Shown: positions 8,292-17,091, counted from the stretch's first letter. The stretch: 64,000 nucleotides of DNA from Pseudomonas fluorescens (GCF_900636825.1 NZ_LR134318.1:558001-622000); one strand, 5' to 3'. Notes: generated by a model not told the origin, from the letters alone. Program-made: numbers and translations.

Positions 8292-11200
8292 CCGCCGCCG
8301 CCAATATCGCTGCCCTGACCAAAAGCGCCCAAGACATCCGCTCACCTATGGGCCAGTGTGCCTTGATGAGCGCAAACGTGCAGTTGCTGCCGCTGCGCTA
8401 CGGTCTGGTGGAAAACCTTGATCCCTCAGCCGAACTGAGCATTCCGCTCAAGCTGAACAGTCAGCCTTTGGGCATACGACTGCTGCGTGACGGTTACCTT
8501 TACATCATCGATAGCAGCAGCGGCTTTCTGCACGAATATCGCGTTGAACAAGGCCAGATCAGCAAACTGGTGTGGAAAGGCCGGGAAGTAGCCAGCGATA
8601 CCCGCACAGCATCGGTCGGTGAGCCGCAATTGGTTTTCCCCCGGCAACACACGTTGTTCGCCAGTTATTCGGAAATCCAGTGGACGGCCTTCAAATGCTC
8701 ACAAGTGCTCACGCACGCCACCGAGCGTGAGCACTGGATGCAGCGCATCGAGCTGGCGAGTGCCTGTCCGGACCAGGGCGGCATGAACCTGCTGAGCCAA
8801 CGTCAGGCGAATACCTGGCTGGCGGAGGTCGCCGAAACATTCGCGCCAATCGATCTGCCCGAAGGCGCCAACCCGCAACAACGTCAGTCTTACGCCTGGG
8901 AAGACGCATCATTGTTCCAGAACACGTCGATAGAAACCCTCACCAGCCAGGTGCTGGGGGCGTATCAGAACGATTACCTGTTTCTGGTCTTGCGCGACGA
9001 TTTCGGCGTGATGCGCGATCTGGCCAGCGCTCAACTCAACGTAGCGCACTGGCTCGATCAATGGAGCAACGATGATGTCGCCCAGCGCAAATACCTCACT
9101 GGCGCCTACATTCAGTCTTTGTATGAAGTAACTGCGGCACGTCTGGATGTATTAGCTACTACCGAACCTGATGTCAAAGCCCTGAAGGATGAAACCAGTG
9201 CCGAGCAACAGGCAGCCGTTCAGGATTACTTGCGCGCCAAACGCAATCACTCCGGGCCGCCGATCTTTGGCGACGAGGCTCATTGGCGAGAGGCGGCGTT
9301 GAGCGATCCGTATGCCCGCGCCGCCGTCAATTTGCAGGACGCATTGGGCGATATGCTTTGGCAAAAACACCGGAACACTGTCAATGCACTTCACTTGCAA
9401 ACCTGGGAGGCGTTATTCGGAAAGGAAATCGGCCAGCGCGGAATCGATCACTTGGTCAACCGCAACGCCATGCAGGCATTCGTCGCCCAACAGCAAACAC
9501 TGCTAAGCCACTGGCATAAACGCCTGCAGGCCATTCGCGAAGATCGCTTGCACATGATCGTCGCCGGCCATTTTCACCGGGCAGCCTGGTATTACGACTT
9601 TCGCAATGACCAACAGATCCGCCATCGCCTCGAAACCGAATTCCTCTGCGTGGCCGCCCTGTGCGGGAATCGCGAAGCCACGGAAAAACTGGCGACCTAT
9701 CTGGACAGCAACCTGCTCACAGTCGTACCGGGGCTGGACACGTTGTCCCTGGCCGATCAGATTGACGTGAGTAAAAAACTCATGGACCTGAGCAACTTCT
9801 CGATCAAGGTGGCGGCGGCGCCGGAAAGCCTTGACGCGGTGAACATGCTGAGCAACCAGTTCAGACGTTTGATGAATGAGCGGCTGCCGAACTTTGCGGA
9901 TTTGAATGCGCGGTTCAGTGGGCTGCAGAGTTTGTTGGATGGGGCGTACATGCCAGCTCATCAGTTGATTGCAGCTGATCAGTTGGATCGCGCATACGGT
10001 GAATTCAAGCGGCAACAACCCGTCGATCCCAACAGTTTCATTCGTAGCCTTGGCGTCTCAACTCGCCTGCAACTGCTGCGCGAATTTTCCCGCAGTGGCC
10101 TTGCCCTGCGGGCAGCGTCGGCGTCCGAATTTCAGGCGTTCAACCAGACCAGAGATGCCGCGCTCGAACTGCGTCGCAAGCTCAAGGACACCTACAAACT
10201 GCGTCATCGCGAATTGTCGCGGCAGATCTACGGCCTCGCCACGCCCGGTAGCGAACTGATGCACAACCAGCGAATCAATCAACTCAAGGCTGCACTGGTG
10301 CCGCTGGAAGACAACCTCAGCCGTGCCCTCACCGTCGGCGCAAGCGGCCCCGGGCAGATCGGCACCGTGATCGATGGCATGGCCCCGGCGCTGCGGGAGG
10401 AAATGCAGCGCACCGTGCGTGATTTCCGCGCGACAGGGACGTTTGGCAAGCCGATGACGAGTGCACTTAAATCCAAGGGCGATGGGATTGCGTTGTTGCT
10501 GTTTGTTTATCAGGGGCAGAAGTTTTTGGAGGTATTGAGTGCGTTTAATAAAAAAACTGATCGCCCTTTTTCACAGACATGGACTCTCATTGAGACTTTC
10601 CTAGGGATGTCAGCTGCTGGTTTTGGGGCAGTGCAAGGTCTGTCTGTGACAATACTTCAAGCTCATATCGAACAAATGGACAGCGCTGCTGGCAAACTCA
10701 ACACCATGAGCCGATTGGGACGCTGGAGCGGTATTGCCGGAAGTGCTGCATTCGGATTCGGGGCACTGGTTGCTGCGATCGATGTGGGTGAACACTCCGT
10801 GCAATGGACTAAAGCGTTGGCCGAAGGCAATCATCAAGCCTTGGCCGGCAAAAGTCTGGAAATTGCTGGCGACAGTATTCTTGTTGGCACGACCACTTGG
10901 GGCGCCATACACACGTCGTCAATCATCAGCCAAGTTCTCAAACAACCCGCTGAACTGCGTGCAGTAGCTTGGGCCGAAGCCAGTCCCCGGCTACTAAGCA
11001 TCGCCGCTAGGGCGAACCTCGTAGGGTTGATCGGCACAGCCCTGCAATTGCTAGGTGAAGGCTTTTACAACTTCTTCAGCCTGGACGCTTTGCAAAAATG
11101 GCTGCAGGCCAGTGCATGGGGCAGGGCTGACCTGCAGCGCAGCCTGCCAGAGGACTGGAGCGCGCTGGCAATGGTTGTGCAACAACCAAGCTGTGAACTC

Positions 11201-11686
11201 ATTCGCGAAGGTCAACGCACGTATTTGCAACTGAGATTGCCCGGTGTGCGCACAAGGGAGATGGACAGTCGCCAATTGCAGTTGCTGGCCCATCAGCAAA
11301 CCCGAGCCGCACCGATTCCCAGTCCCTATAACAACCAGTTACCAGCCCGGCGCTGGCAGGAATGCAGCGCCGCGTGGGCCGCAGTGGCCGTGGTCGTGAG
11401 TCAGGAAAATGAAGCACTAACCCTGCGATTGCCCATCGCCGAGGCGTTGCAAACCACAGATTTCACCCTGGCGCTGAACATTGGTTACCAACTGGAAGCC
11501 GAGCGCGATTTGATCCATCGCACCTGTTTTGTCCTGCGCGATCTGCGCATCGCCACGGAACGTGGTGTACGGTTGCCGGCCCAAGGCCGGTTTACACTCG
11601 ATCCTGTCGAAACCTTGCCCACCGGATTGAGCAAGGCTCCGTGCTGGTTGTTCACCCGAGACGAAATGGCGACTGTCGATGTTTAG
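8288..11686 (+). CDS. VasX-like pore-forming T6SS effector
   Basis: 1132 residues with no signal peptide. The N-terminal 170 residues resemble the VasX N-terminal region (LLPLRYGLVENLDP, LGIRLLRDGYLYIID), the part expected to contact the adaptor. A long helical middle follows. Residues about 768-930 hold four hydrophobic segments (starting TFLGMSAAGFG, IAGSAAFGFGALVAAID, SILVGTTTWGAIHTSS, NLVGLIGTALQLLG), consistent with a membrane-inserting colicin-like toxin as in Vibrio VasX. The C-terminal 190 residues are soluble. It sits between adaptor and putative immunity gene, overlapping both. A local drop in GC around 10500-10650 falls at the junction with the membrane part. Family-level call; activity inferred. 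Confidence 0.8.
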   Translation: MTAAANIAALTKSAQDIRSPMGQCALMSANVQLLPLRYGLVENLDPSAELSIPLKLNSQPLGIRLLRDGYLYIIDSSSGFLHEYRVEQGQISKLVWKGREVASDTRTASVGEPQLVFPRQHTLFASYSEIQWTAFKCSQVLTHATEREHWMQRIELASACPDQGGMNLLSQRQANTWLAEVAETFAPIDLPEGANPQQRQSYAWEDASLFQNTSIETLTSQVLGAYQNDYLFLVLRDDFGVMRDLASAQLNVAHWLDQWSNDDVAQRKYLTGAYIQSLYEVTAARLDVLATTEPDVKALKDETSAEQQAAVQDYLRAKRNHSGPPIFGDEAHWREAALSDPYARAAVNLQDALGDMLWQKHRNTVNALHLQTWEALFGKEIGQRGIDHLVNRNAMQAFVAQQQTLLSHWHKRLQAIREDRLHMIVAGHFHRAAWYYDFRNDQQIRHRLETEFLCVAALCGNREATEKLATYLDSNLLTVVPGLDTLSLADQIDVSKKLMDLSNFSIKVAAAPESLDAVNMLSNQFRRLMNERLPNFADLNARFSGLQSLLDGAYMPAHQLIAADQLDRAYGEFKRQQPVDPNSFIRSLGVSTRLQLLREFSRSGLALRAASASEFQAFNQTRDAALELRRKLKDTYKLRHRELSRQIYGLATPGSELMHNQRINQLKAALVPLEDNLSRALTVGASGPGQIGTVIDGMAPALREEMQRTVRDFRATGTFGKPMTSALKSKGDGIALLLFVYQGQKFLEVLSAFNKKTDRPFSQTWTLIETFLGMSAAGFGAVQGLSVTILQAHIEQMDSAAGKLNTMSRLGRWSGIAGSAAFGFGALVAAIDVGEHSVQWTKALAEGNHQALAGKSLEIAGDSILVGTTTWGAIHTSSIISQVLKQPAELRAVAWAEASPRLLSIAARANLVGLIGTALQLLGEGFYNFFSLDALQKWLQASAWGRADLQRSLPEDWSALAMVVQQPSCELIREGQRTYLQLRLPGVRTREMDSRQLQLLAHQQTRAAPIPSPYNNQLPARRWQECSAAWAAVAVVVSQENEALTLRLPIAEALQTTDFTLALNIGYQLEAERDLIHRTCFVLRDLRIATERGVRLPAQGRFTLDPVETLPTGLSKAPCWLFTRDEMATVDV

Positions 11687-12866
11687 CAAACTGTTCAAGC
11701 GCAAAAACAAGCCAGAAGCCACAGAACCGGCACCGGACATTCGCAGCCAGCGACCCCGTGCCGGGGAGCTGCGAATGAAGGGTTTGAATGAAACCTTGTT
11801 CCTAGCGCCACTGCCGGTTTACACCGGGCAGGCGCAAATTTCTCGGCGTAACTTTTCGGAGATGAATGAGGTTTATCTGGAGCTGGGGGGGAGCAACTAC
11901 GGGATGGTCGAATTGGGAAAAAGGCTGACGATATATATCTGGATACCTTTTTTTGTAGCTTTCGTCTTTCCGGGGCTTGTCATCACGTATGGGGTGTTTT
12001 TCTATCCCGAAAACTTCCCAACACCAATGCATGATTTGCTGATGCTTTCCAAGGGCGCAATGCTGGCTTCTCTAGGTGGGATTTTTCCCCTTGGCGGCTT
12101 CGTCTATGGCATGCTCTCCAACGTCCGCACCCTCGCCAAAAGCTACCCCGTACGCTTCAACCGTCAACGCCGCGAGGTCTGCTACATCGACGACACCACC
12201 CATCGCGTCCTCATGGTTCCGTGGGAAAACGTGGTGGCTTGGGTCGCCCGCAGTCAGGGCGTTACGAGCTACGGCGCCATGCGCGATTACACCTTCGGGA
12301 TGGGGCTTGAGGACGAAGAACACGACACCGTGCAATTCATCCTGTCGGCCCAACCCAGTGATGCGCACGCGCTGGGTATGTGGGCGTCGATTCGCAATTA
12401 CATGGAAGAAGGGGAATTGGTGGATGCACCCAGTCCCATGCTCGTTCTATTGGGGCTAACGCCAACCGAAGATGAACTCAAACCCTATGAAGGTCTTCAC
12501 ACGTTTGATATTGAGCGTAAAGGCGCGCGCTTCTTGGGTTCGTTGGACGATGGCGCCGAGCACCTGACCACAGAACAGCGCCACCGTTACGGCTACGGCA
12601 AGCGCTCCCCATGGCCCCTGCGCTGGTGGTACGTGCGCCGCGTTCTGACCTTCTGGAAAATGCCCTATCTGATCGCCGAATGGGCCCACCGCAAAGGCCG
12701 CCCGACCCTGCCGGAAAACGTCCTGGCCTGGTCGCAACCATTGCCGCCCGAGCAGTGGGCCAAACCCAGCCCTGCCCTGCAAAAAGCCAATGCACAGGTC
12801 AAATCCGCCATGGATAAAAAAGGGGTGAACTTCGTCGATGCCTGCAAAGCGGCGGGGCTGCATTGA
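11679..12866 (+). CDS. DUF6708-type membrane protein, candidate immunity protein
   Basis: 395 residues. Basic cytoplasmic N-terminus, two strong hydrophobic segments at about 82-108 (IWIPFFVAFVFPGLVITYG) and 118-146 (LASLGGIFPLGGFVYGML), then a soluble domain with RQRREVCYIDD and VPWENVVAWV, a pattern I associate with DUF6708 proteins next to VasX-like toxins. It overlaps the effector's last codons by 8 bases, as expected for a tightly coupled immunity gene protecting the producer's inner membrane. The stretch 11880-12060 is markedly AT-richer than the rest. A specific immunity role is inferred from position and topology. Confidence 0.7.
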   Translation: MFSKLFKRKNKPEATEPAPDIRSQRPRAGELRMKGLNETLFLAPLPVYTGQAQISRRNFSEMNEVYLELGGSNYGMVELGKRLTIYIWIPFFVAFVFPGLVITYGVFFYPENFPTPMHDLLMLSKGAMLASLGGIFPLGGFVYGMLSNVRTLAKSYPVRFNRQRREVCYIDDTTHRVLMVPWENVVAWVARSQGVTSYGAMRDYTFGMGLEDEEHDTVQFILSAQPSDAHALGMWASIRNYMEEGELVDAPSPMLVLLGLTPTEDELKPYEGLHTFDIERKGARFLGSLDDGAEHLTTEQRHRYGYGKRSPWPLRWWYVRRVLTFWKMPYLIAEWAHRKGRPTLPENVLAWSQPLPPEQWAKPSPALQKANAQVKSAMDKKGVNFVDACKAAGLH

Positions 12867-12875
12867 GGGCACTTT

Positions 12876-12950
12876 TGCAGACCTTGCCCATCAACTTGAG
12901 CAAGGCCTGCACTGGTTATTGATCCAGGACGAAATGGCGACTGTCATCGG
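12876..12950 (+). pseudogene. Decayed remnant of a second effector 3' end
   Basis: This stretch resembles the last 70 bases of the VasX-like gene (11609-11679). Shared blocks include CCTTGCCCA, TTGAGCAAGGC and a 17-base identical run GACGAAATGGCGACTGT. A one-base deletion breaks the frame: QTLP.NLSKA continues only after a shift as LHWLLIQDEMATV. It lies just past the immunity gene. A further open stretch ending LGSGQL-stop (12962-13042) may be part of the same debris; the rest of 12867-13096 holds nothing I recognise. Confidence 0.7.
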
Positions 12951-13096
12951 CTCGCCTCAGTTGTCTGTGCGTGACCGATGATGAAGGTTACGACCTGGAA
13001 CATTTCGCCAGTGCCGCGCATCTTGGCTCAGGACAGCTGTGACGCGCGGGATGCGTTGGACTGAAAACTGGATAGAGCCGGCCGCACTTCGAAAGT

Positions 13097-13126
13097 AAAA
13101 AGCCGCGATTGTGTCGCGGCTTTTTT
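13097..13126 (+). terminator. Terminator between T6SS cassette and defence operon
   Basis: Stem AGCCGCGA / TCGCGGCT (13100-13120) with loop TTGTG and a T run; A bases on the other side allow bidirectional use between these convergent units. Confidence 0.85.
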
Positions 13127-13133
13127 GTCTCAG

Positions 13134-13619
13134 TCAGAACCCGCGCTTGATGCGGTTCTTGAGTTGCTCGTGGAATACCTCAGCATTGTGTTTGTAGGTA
13201 CTTTTTACCGACTCACTGATCGACCCCAGCGTCACTGATCGCTTGTTCGACACCTCCTCGCGATACGCATCAATAAAGAAATCCAGATCGCTCGCCGTAC
13301 TCAGCTTCGGCCATTTATCCAGATACAACGGCAAGTCCGCCGGCCCGGTTTTGAACGAGCAGATCCGTCGGTTGCTGATGGTCGCCTCGCCAATTTCGAA
13401 CGGCACCCACCACGACGACGCAGTCCGCTCCGAAACCACCGCCAGCAAGTGCGTGCATTCGGTAATGTTACGGGTGATGACGCCGGTGATGTCCTCGGTG
13501 GTCTGCGATTCGGGATCCAGCACATCAAGGTAGGTTTTGATGTTGGCCTGAATCAGGCGGCTGTTGATGGCGATCGCGTGGGCGCGATCCATGTGGCGGT
13601 AGCTGATGAAGACGGGCAT
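13134..13619 (-). CDS. TIR domain protein (third gene of defence-like operon)
   Basis: 161 residues from ATG 13617-13619, which has AAAGGAC about 8 bases upstream and overlaps the protease stop (TGATG). The N-terminus MPVFISYRHMDRA is a classic TIR strand-A/box-1, and SSWWVPFEIGEA places a glutamate at residue 75 where TIR NADases have their catalytic Glu. The remaining 80 residues are helical with no recognised domain. TIR domains in bacterial immunity cleave NAD or make cyclic ADP-ribose signals. It may be a second signal producer, a sensor subunit or a modulator; sequence alone does not say. The reading frame extends further 5' but only as antisense to nothing conserved. Confidence 0.8.
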   Translation of the reverse strand: MPVFISYRHMDRAHAIAINSRLIQANIKTYLDVLDPESQTTEDITGVITRNITECTHLLAVVSERTASSWWVPFEIGEATISNRRICSFKTGPADLPLYLDKWPKLSTASDLDFFIDAYREEVSNKRSVTLGSISESVKSTYKHNAEVFHEQLKNRIKRGF

Positions 13620-14578
13620 CAGAAATGTCCTTTGAGCGCGAGTTCGCGGTAGTAGGCGCCGAGTGCGGTCAGGCGGCAGCCGGTGGAGTGGATCGCGGCG
13701 TAGTACATATGCTCGGCGTCCATCGGTTCGATCAGGCTGTGGCGGTTGCACTTCTGCAATTGAGCAAATATTTCGCCGTGCTCCGCGACGAAGGTCGCTT
13801 CCGTCGGTTCGTAGCTGGGATCGAGCGGGAAAACCGACTCGGCTTCGGTAAACCATTCGGGAAGCTTGCGCAGGATTTCCTTGGGGATCAGCGGCGAGAC
13901 TTCGCGCAGGGAAATGAATTGCGAGACGTTGGTCTTGAATACCGGGCGCTGTTCCCAGGCGTCGAGTGCGTTGTCGACAAAGGAATAGAGACTGCCGGGA
14001 GTGATTTTACCGAGGATGTTGGCGGCGCCACCGTGCAGCGCCTGTAACAGCAGCCCGGTGAACACGCCGTGTTGCGCGCCCTCCATGGCCGGCTCTTCTT
14101 TTTTGCACGCGGTCAGAATCGTCATGCCCTCGCCAACTACGCTGCTCTCGCTGCGCAAGGCGCGCACTTCGCCGGCGGAGCCGCTTTGACAGCAGTCGAG
14201 AATGATCACTTTGTTTTTGATGCGCGTGGCTTTGGTCGCCCAGTTGAGGATATCGCTGATGCGAATGCCGTCCTTCGGGTTGCGAAAGTCCTGCGGTAGC
14301 AGCATGCCTTCATCATTGTCGTTATCGAAGCCACCGTGCCCGGCGAAGTACAGGAGGGCGACGTTGCAGTCGCCGGAAAACAACTCGCGGATCTGGTCTT
14401 CAAGTTTCTCCCGACTGAGATAATCCTCGGCAGAGGTCAACACGATGTTCTTGAAGTTCGGGTCGCCGTTGGCGTCGGTTTTCAGCACCGAAGCCATGGC
14501 CATCGCGTCGTTGCTGCAACCGCTCAAGCGGGAAATATGTTTGTAGTCGTTGATGCCGATAAACAGTCCCTTGCGCAT
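13619..14578 (-). CDS. Caspase-like (C14/metacaspase) protease, candidate defence effector
   Basis: 319 residues, ATG at 14576-14578. The caspase fold is clear: KGLFIGINDYKH at the start, LSGCSNDAMAM, the catalytic histidine H81 in YFAGHGG, and the catalytic cysteine C130 in ILDCCQSGSAG. Residues about 150-235 continue the p10-like part (MTILTACKKEEPA, GVFTGLLLQALHGG). The C-terminal 75 residues (LQKCNRHSLIEPMDAEHMY ... LTALGAYYREL) look like a small winged-helix-like domain that could bind a nucleotide signal or partner (inference). It begins 2 bases after the upstream TIR gene and ends overlapping the downstream one. In published TIR-caspase (type IV Thoeris) immunity, a TIR-made cyclic ADP-ribose isomer activates such a protease to digest host proteins. 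Confidence 0.85.
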   Translation of the reverse strand: MRKGLFIGINDYKHISRLSGCSNDAMAMASVLKTDANGDPNFKNIVLTSAEDYLSREKLEDQIRELFSGDCNVALLYFAGHGGFDNDNDEGMLLPQDFRNPKDGIRISDILNWATKATRIKNKVIILDCCQSGSAGEVRALRSESSVVGEGMTILTACKKEEPAMEGAQHGVFTGLLLQALHGGAANILGKITPGSLYSFVDNALDAWEQRPVFKTNVSQFISLREVSPLIPKEILRKLPEWFTEAESVFPLDPSYEPTEATFVAEHGEIFAQLQKCNRHSLIEPMDAEHMYYAAIHSTGCRLTALGAYYRELALKGHF

Positions 14579-14580
14579 GG

Positions 14581-14988
14581 TCAGGCCGCCGTGTGCAGAC
14601 GGATCGCACCGACGATGCTGTTGGTGTTCCATGCGCATTCGGCGTGTGCGGCATTGCGCACTATGGTGGAAATCCGCTCGGCGCCGAAAGGCTTCACCGC
14701 AATGATCACCTTGCCCATGCGCTTTGCGATTTCGATCTCCTTGTTGATCCACTTACTGTAGGTCGAATACATGCCGGCCATGATCAGCACCGCCGAGCAT
14801 GGGCGAATCTTGTTTTCGATTGCTTCTTCAAGCTGCCTGTCGGTCAGCGCGCCCATGATCGGGTTGTGCGGCGGCACCGAGAAATTCTTGTAGGTGAAGG
14901 TCGGATGGGCGCTGAGCAGGCGCACCAGATTGTCGTGGGCGTGGGAGTAATTCCACGAGTGGCTGATGAACAAATGGTAGGTTTGCAT
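14581..14988 (-). CDS. ThsB-like TIR domain protein (first gene of defence-like operon)
   Basis: 135 residues, ATG with GAGGAA about 8 bases upstream. It is a minimal MTH538/DUF1863-type TIR domain: HLFISHSWNYSHAHDNL at the start, NKIRPCSAVLIMAGMYS in the middle, and SKWINKEIEIA, which places Glu84 at the catalytic position of Thoeris ThsB NAD cyclases, then KVIIAVKPFG. No extra sensor domain is attached. As promoter-proximal gene next to a caspase-like protease it is the best candidate for the phage-triggered enzyme that makes the activating signal. Family assignment is good; the signal molecule and trigger are unknown. Confidence 0.85.
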   Translation of the reverse strand: MQTYHLFISHSWNYSHAHDNLVRLLSAHPTFTYKNFSVPPHNPIMGALTDRQLEEAIENKIRPCSAVLIMAGMYSTYSKWINKEIEIAKRMGKVIIAVKPFGAERISTIVRNAAHAECAWNTNSIVGAIRLHTAA

Positions 14989-15027
14989 GGCGGTTCCTCA
15001 AGGACGCGAAGGTGCGACGAGGAACTC

Positions 15028-15055
15028 AATGTAGGCCCATGAAACGAGTCGACAA
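15028..15055 (-). promoter_or_regulatory. Possible promoter of the TIR-caspase-TIR operon
   Basis: On the minus strand TTGTCG, 16 bases, TACATT, ending 39 bases before the first TIR gene. It is a moderate sigma-70 match. The rest of the 211-base gap 14989-15199 shows no gene I can support. Confidence 0.3.
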
Positions 15056-15199
15056 GGGCTGGGCGGAGAAAGAGAAATGTCCTGCGAAGAGGTGGGATGA
15101 GGTCCTACAGAAGAGGTCGATGTTTAAAAAACACAGAGGTATGTCAGGTAAAGCCCGACATCCGGCAGCCCTTGGGGAAAGGGCCGCCGGTGCGACTGT

Positions 15200-16231
15200 T
15201 TAATAGCCGTTTTCGGGCAGACTGGCGATGATCGAGCGGTAGCTGTTCATCCGTTGCTGTTGCACGCGGCCATCTTCCAGCGCCTTGAGCAACGCACAAC
15301 CCGGCTCGCGATCGTGTTTGCAGTCGCGGAAGCGGCAGGTGCCGAGCAGATCGTTGAATTCGATGAAACCGGCTTCGACATCGGCGCGGCTGACGTGGCC
15401 GAGCCCGAATTCGCGGATACCGGGTGAGTCGATCAACTCGCCACCGCCGGGGAAGTGGAACAGGCGCGCGGTGGTCGTGGTGTGGGTGCCCTGACCGGAC
15501 AGCTCCGACAATGGCCCGACGCGGGTTTCGACTTCTGGCAGCAGGCTGTTGACCAGCGAGGACTTGCCGACCCCGGATTGGCCGACGAATACACTGATGC
15601 GTCCGTCGAGCTGCTGTTGCAGCTGCTCCATGCCGTTGCCATGGTGCGCGGACACTTCCAGCACCGGATAACCCAGCGTGCGATACACCGCCAGCAGCGC
15701 GTTGAGCGCCGGGGCGTTCTGCTCGTCGATCAGGTCGAATTTGTTCAACAACAGCAACGGACGGATGCCCGCATGTTCGGCGGCCACCAGATAGCGGTCG
15801 ATGAGGTTGGCGTGGGGCTCGGGCAGCGGGGCGAAAACGATGACGATCATGTCAACGTTCGCCGCAACCGGCTTGAGCTGGCCACGGCTGTCCGGGCGGC
15901 ACAGTTCGGTGGTGCGCGGCAACTGCGCGACGATCACACCGATGCCCTGGTTGCCGGCACGCCAGACGACTTTATCGCCTGTCACCAATGCTGGCAGGTT
16001 GGCGCGCAAATGACAGCGAAACACCTGGCCGGCCTGATCACCGTCTACGGCCTCAACCTCGACCTGCACACCGAAGTGAGCGATTACCAGGCCGTGTTGT
16101 TCAGGGCCGAGGTCGCCGCCCTCGAGGGCTTCGACAGCCGAGGACTCGCGTTTGGCGGCGCGTGCGGCACGTTCGCCCTGAATTTTTTCGATGCGCCAGT
16201 TTTGACGACGATTGAGTTGGCGTTTGGCCAT
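15200..16231 (-). CDS. rsgA: Small ribosomal subunit maturation GTPase RsgA
   Basis: 343 residues. A GTPase that proofreads late 30S assembly. The circular permutation typical of this family is visible: OB-fold N-terminus, then NKFD (G4) before [10 protein letters not shown] (G1/P-loop), GTHTTTTA (G2) and DSPGIREFG (G3). A C-terminal zinc site follows, built from CRFRDCKH and PGC. The N-terminal [14 protein letters not shown] is usual in pseudomonads. Divergent from orn, with which it is commonly neighbour. Confidence 0.96.
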   Translation of the reverse strand: MAKRQLNRRQNWRIEKIQGERAARAAKRESSAVEALEGGDLGPEQHGLVIAHFGVQVEVEAVDGDQAGQVFRCHLRANLPALVTGDKVVWRAGNQGIGVIVAQLPRTTELCRPDSRGQLKPVAANVDMIVIVFAPLPEPHANLIDRYLVAAEHAGIRPLLLLNKFDLIDEQNAPALNALLAVYRTLGYPVLEVSAHHGNGMEQLQQQLDGRISVFVGQSGVGKSSLVNSLLPEVETRVGPLSELSGQGTHTTTTARLFHFPGGGELIDSPGIREFGLGHVSRADVEAGFIEFNDLLGTCRFRDCKHDREPGCALLKALEDGRVQQQRMNSYRSIIASLPENGY

Positions 16232-16338
16232 GGGTGTTCCGTCTGAAGAATGCAGCGATTAGGTAAAACGGCCGCGAGTTTAGCACGCCCGGCCACCCGC
16301 CTAGGCTAAACTGCGCAGCATTGCCTAGGAGCCCGAAT

Positions 16339-16881
16339 ATGCAGAACCCGCAGAACCTGATCTGGATCGACCTGGAAATGACCGGTCTGGACCCGGACAA
16401 CGATGTGATCATCGAAATGGCCACCATCGTCACTGATAGCGAGCTGAACACGCTGGCCGAAGGCCCGGTGATCGCTATCCACCACAGCGACGAAGTCCTC
16501 GCGCGGATGGACGAGTGGAACACCCGCACCCACGGCAACTCCGGCCTGACCCAGCGCGTTCGCGACAGCCGCATCAGCATGGCTGAGGCCGAGGCTGAAA
16601 CCATCGCCTTCCTCGAGAAGTGGGTGCCGAAAGGCAAATCGCCGATCTGCGGCAACAGCATCTGCCAGGATCGCCGCTTCCTTTATACGCACATGAAAGC
16701 GCTGGAAAGCTACTTCCATTACCGAAACCTCGACGTCTCGACGCTCAAGGAACTCGCCGCGCGCTGGGCGCCTGATGTGCGTGACAGCTTCAAGAAGGGC
16801 AGCACTCACCTGGCGCTGGATGACATCCGCGAGTCGATTGCCGAGTTGCAGCACTACCGCAAGCACTTCATCAAGTTCTGA
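16339..16881 (+). CDS. orn: Oligoribonuclease
   Basis: 180-residue DEDDh 3'-5' exoribonuclease that finishes RNA decay by hydrolysing 2-5 nt fragments, and pGpG in c-di-GMP turnover. Motifs: [11 protein letters not shown] (Exo I, D and E), [12 protein letters not shown] (Exo II), and [14 protein letters not shown] (Exo III, H and D). I chose the ATG at 16339, preceded by AGGAGC, over a TTG 18 bases upstream; the length then matches the family. Essential in many pseudomonads. Confidence 0.96.
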   Translation: MQNPQNLIWIDLEMTGLDPDNDVIIEMATIVTDSELNTLAEGPVIAIHHSDEVLARMDEWNTRTHGNSGLTQRVRDSRISMAEAEAETIAFLEKWVPKGKSPICGNSICQDRRFLYTHMKALESYFHYRNLDVSTLKELAARWAPDVRDSFKKGSTHLALDDIRESIAELQHYRKHFIKF

Positions 16882-16893
16882 CGCGATCCCTGT

Positions 16894-17010
16894 GTAGGAG
16901 CTGCCGAAGGCTCGGGCCGCGTTCGGACGATCTTTTGATCTTGTTTTTAACCTGAAAAGGCACAATCAGAAGATCGTTCGAAGGCGGCCCGAGCCTTCGG
17001 CAGCTCCTAC
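16894..17010. repeat. REPIN (GTAGGAGC family, long arms)
   Basis: Head-to-head inverted pair: GTAGGAGCTGCCGAAGGCTC at the left and its complement at 16990-17010, each continuing into GGGCCGC and separated by an AT-richer spacer. Located just after orn. Confidence 0.9.
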
Positions 17011-17035
17011 GTAAAGCAACGCCGTTAGCGCCCTC

Positions 17036-17064
17036 TTTTGGTGCCACCGCGAAATGGCTAGACT
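17036..17064 (+). promoter_or_regulatory. Putative promoter of the TRIC-like gene
   Basis: TTTTGG (17036-17041), 17-base spacer, TAGACT (17059-17064), 27 bases before the start codon. Confidence 0.4.
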
Positions 17065-17091
17065 GCGCGCCTTCCTGCCTGGACTGCCACC

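Noticed and set aside
12962..13042. 25-codon open stretch ending LGSGQL-stop after the effector remnant
   Set aside because: No start codon with a ribosome-binding site and in a different frame from the remnant; may be debris but cannot be assigned.
15012..15203. 63-codon plus-strand reading frame between the TIR operon and rsgA
   Set aside because: No ribosome-binding site, no recognisable domain, arginine/lysine-rich composition typical of noncoding GC-rich frames.
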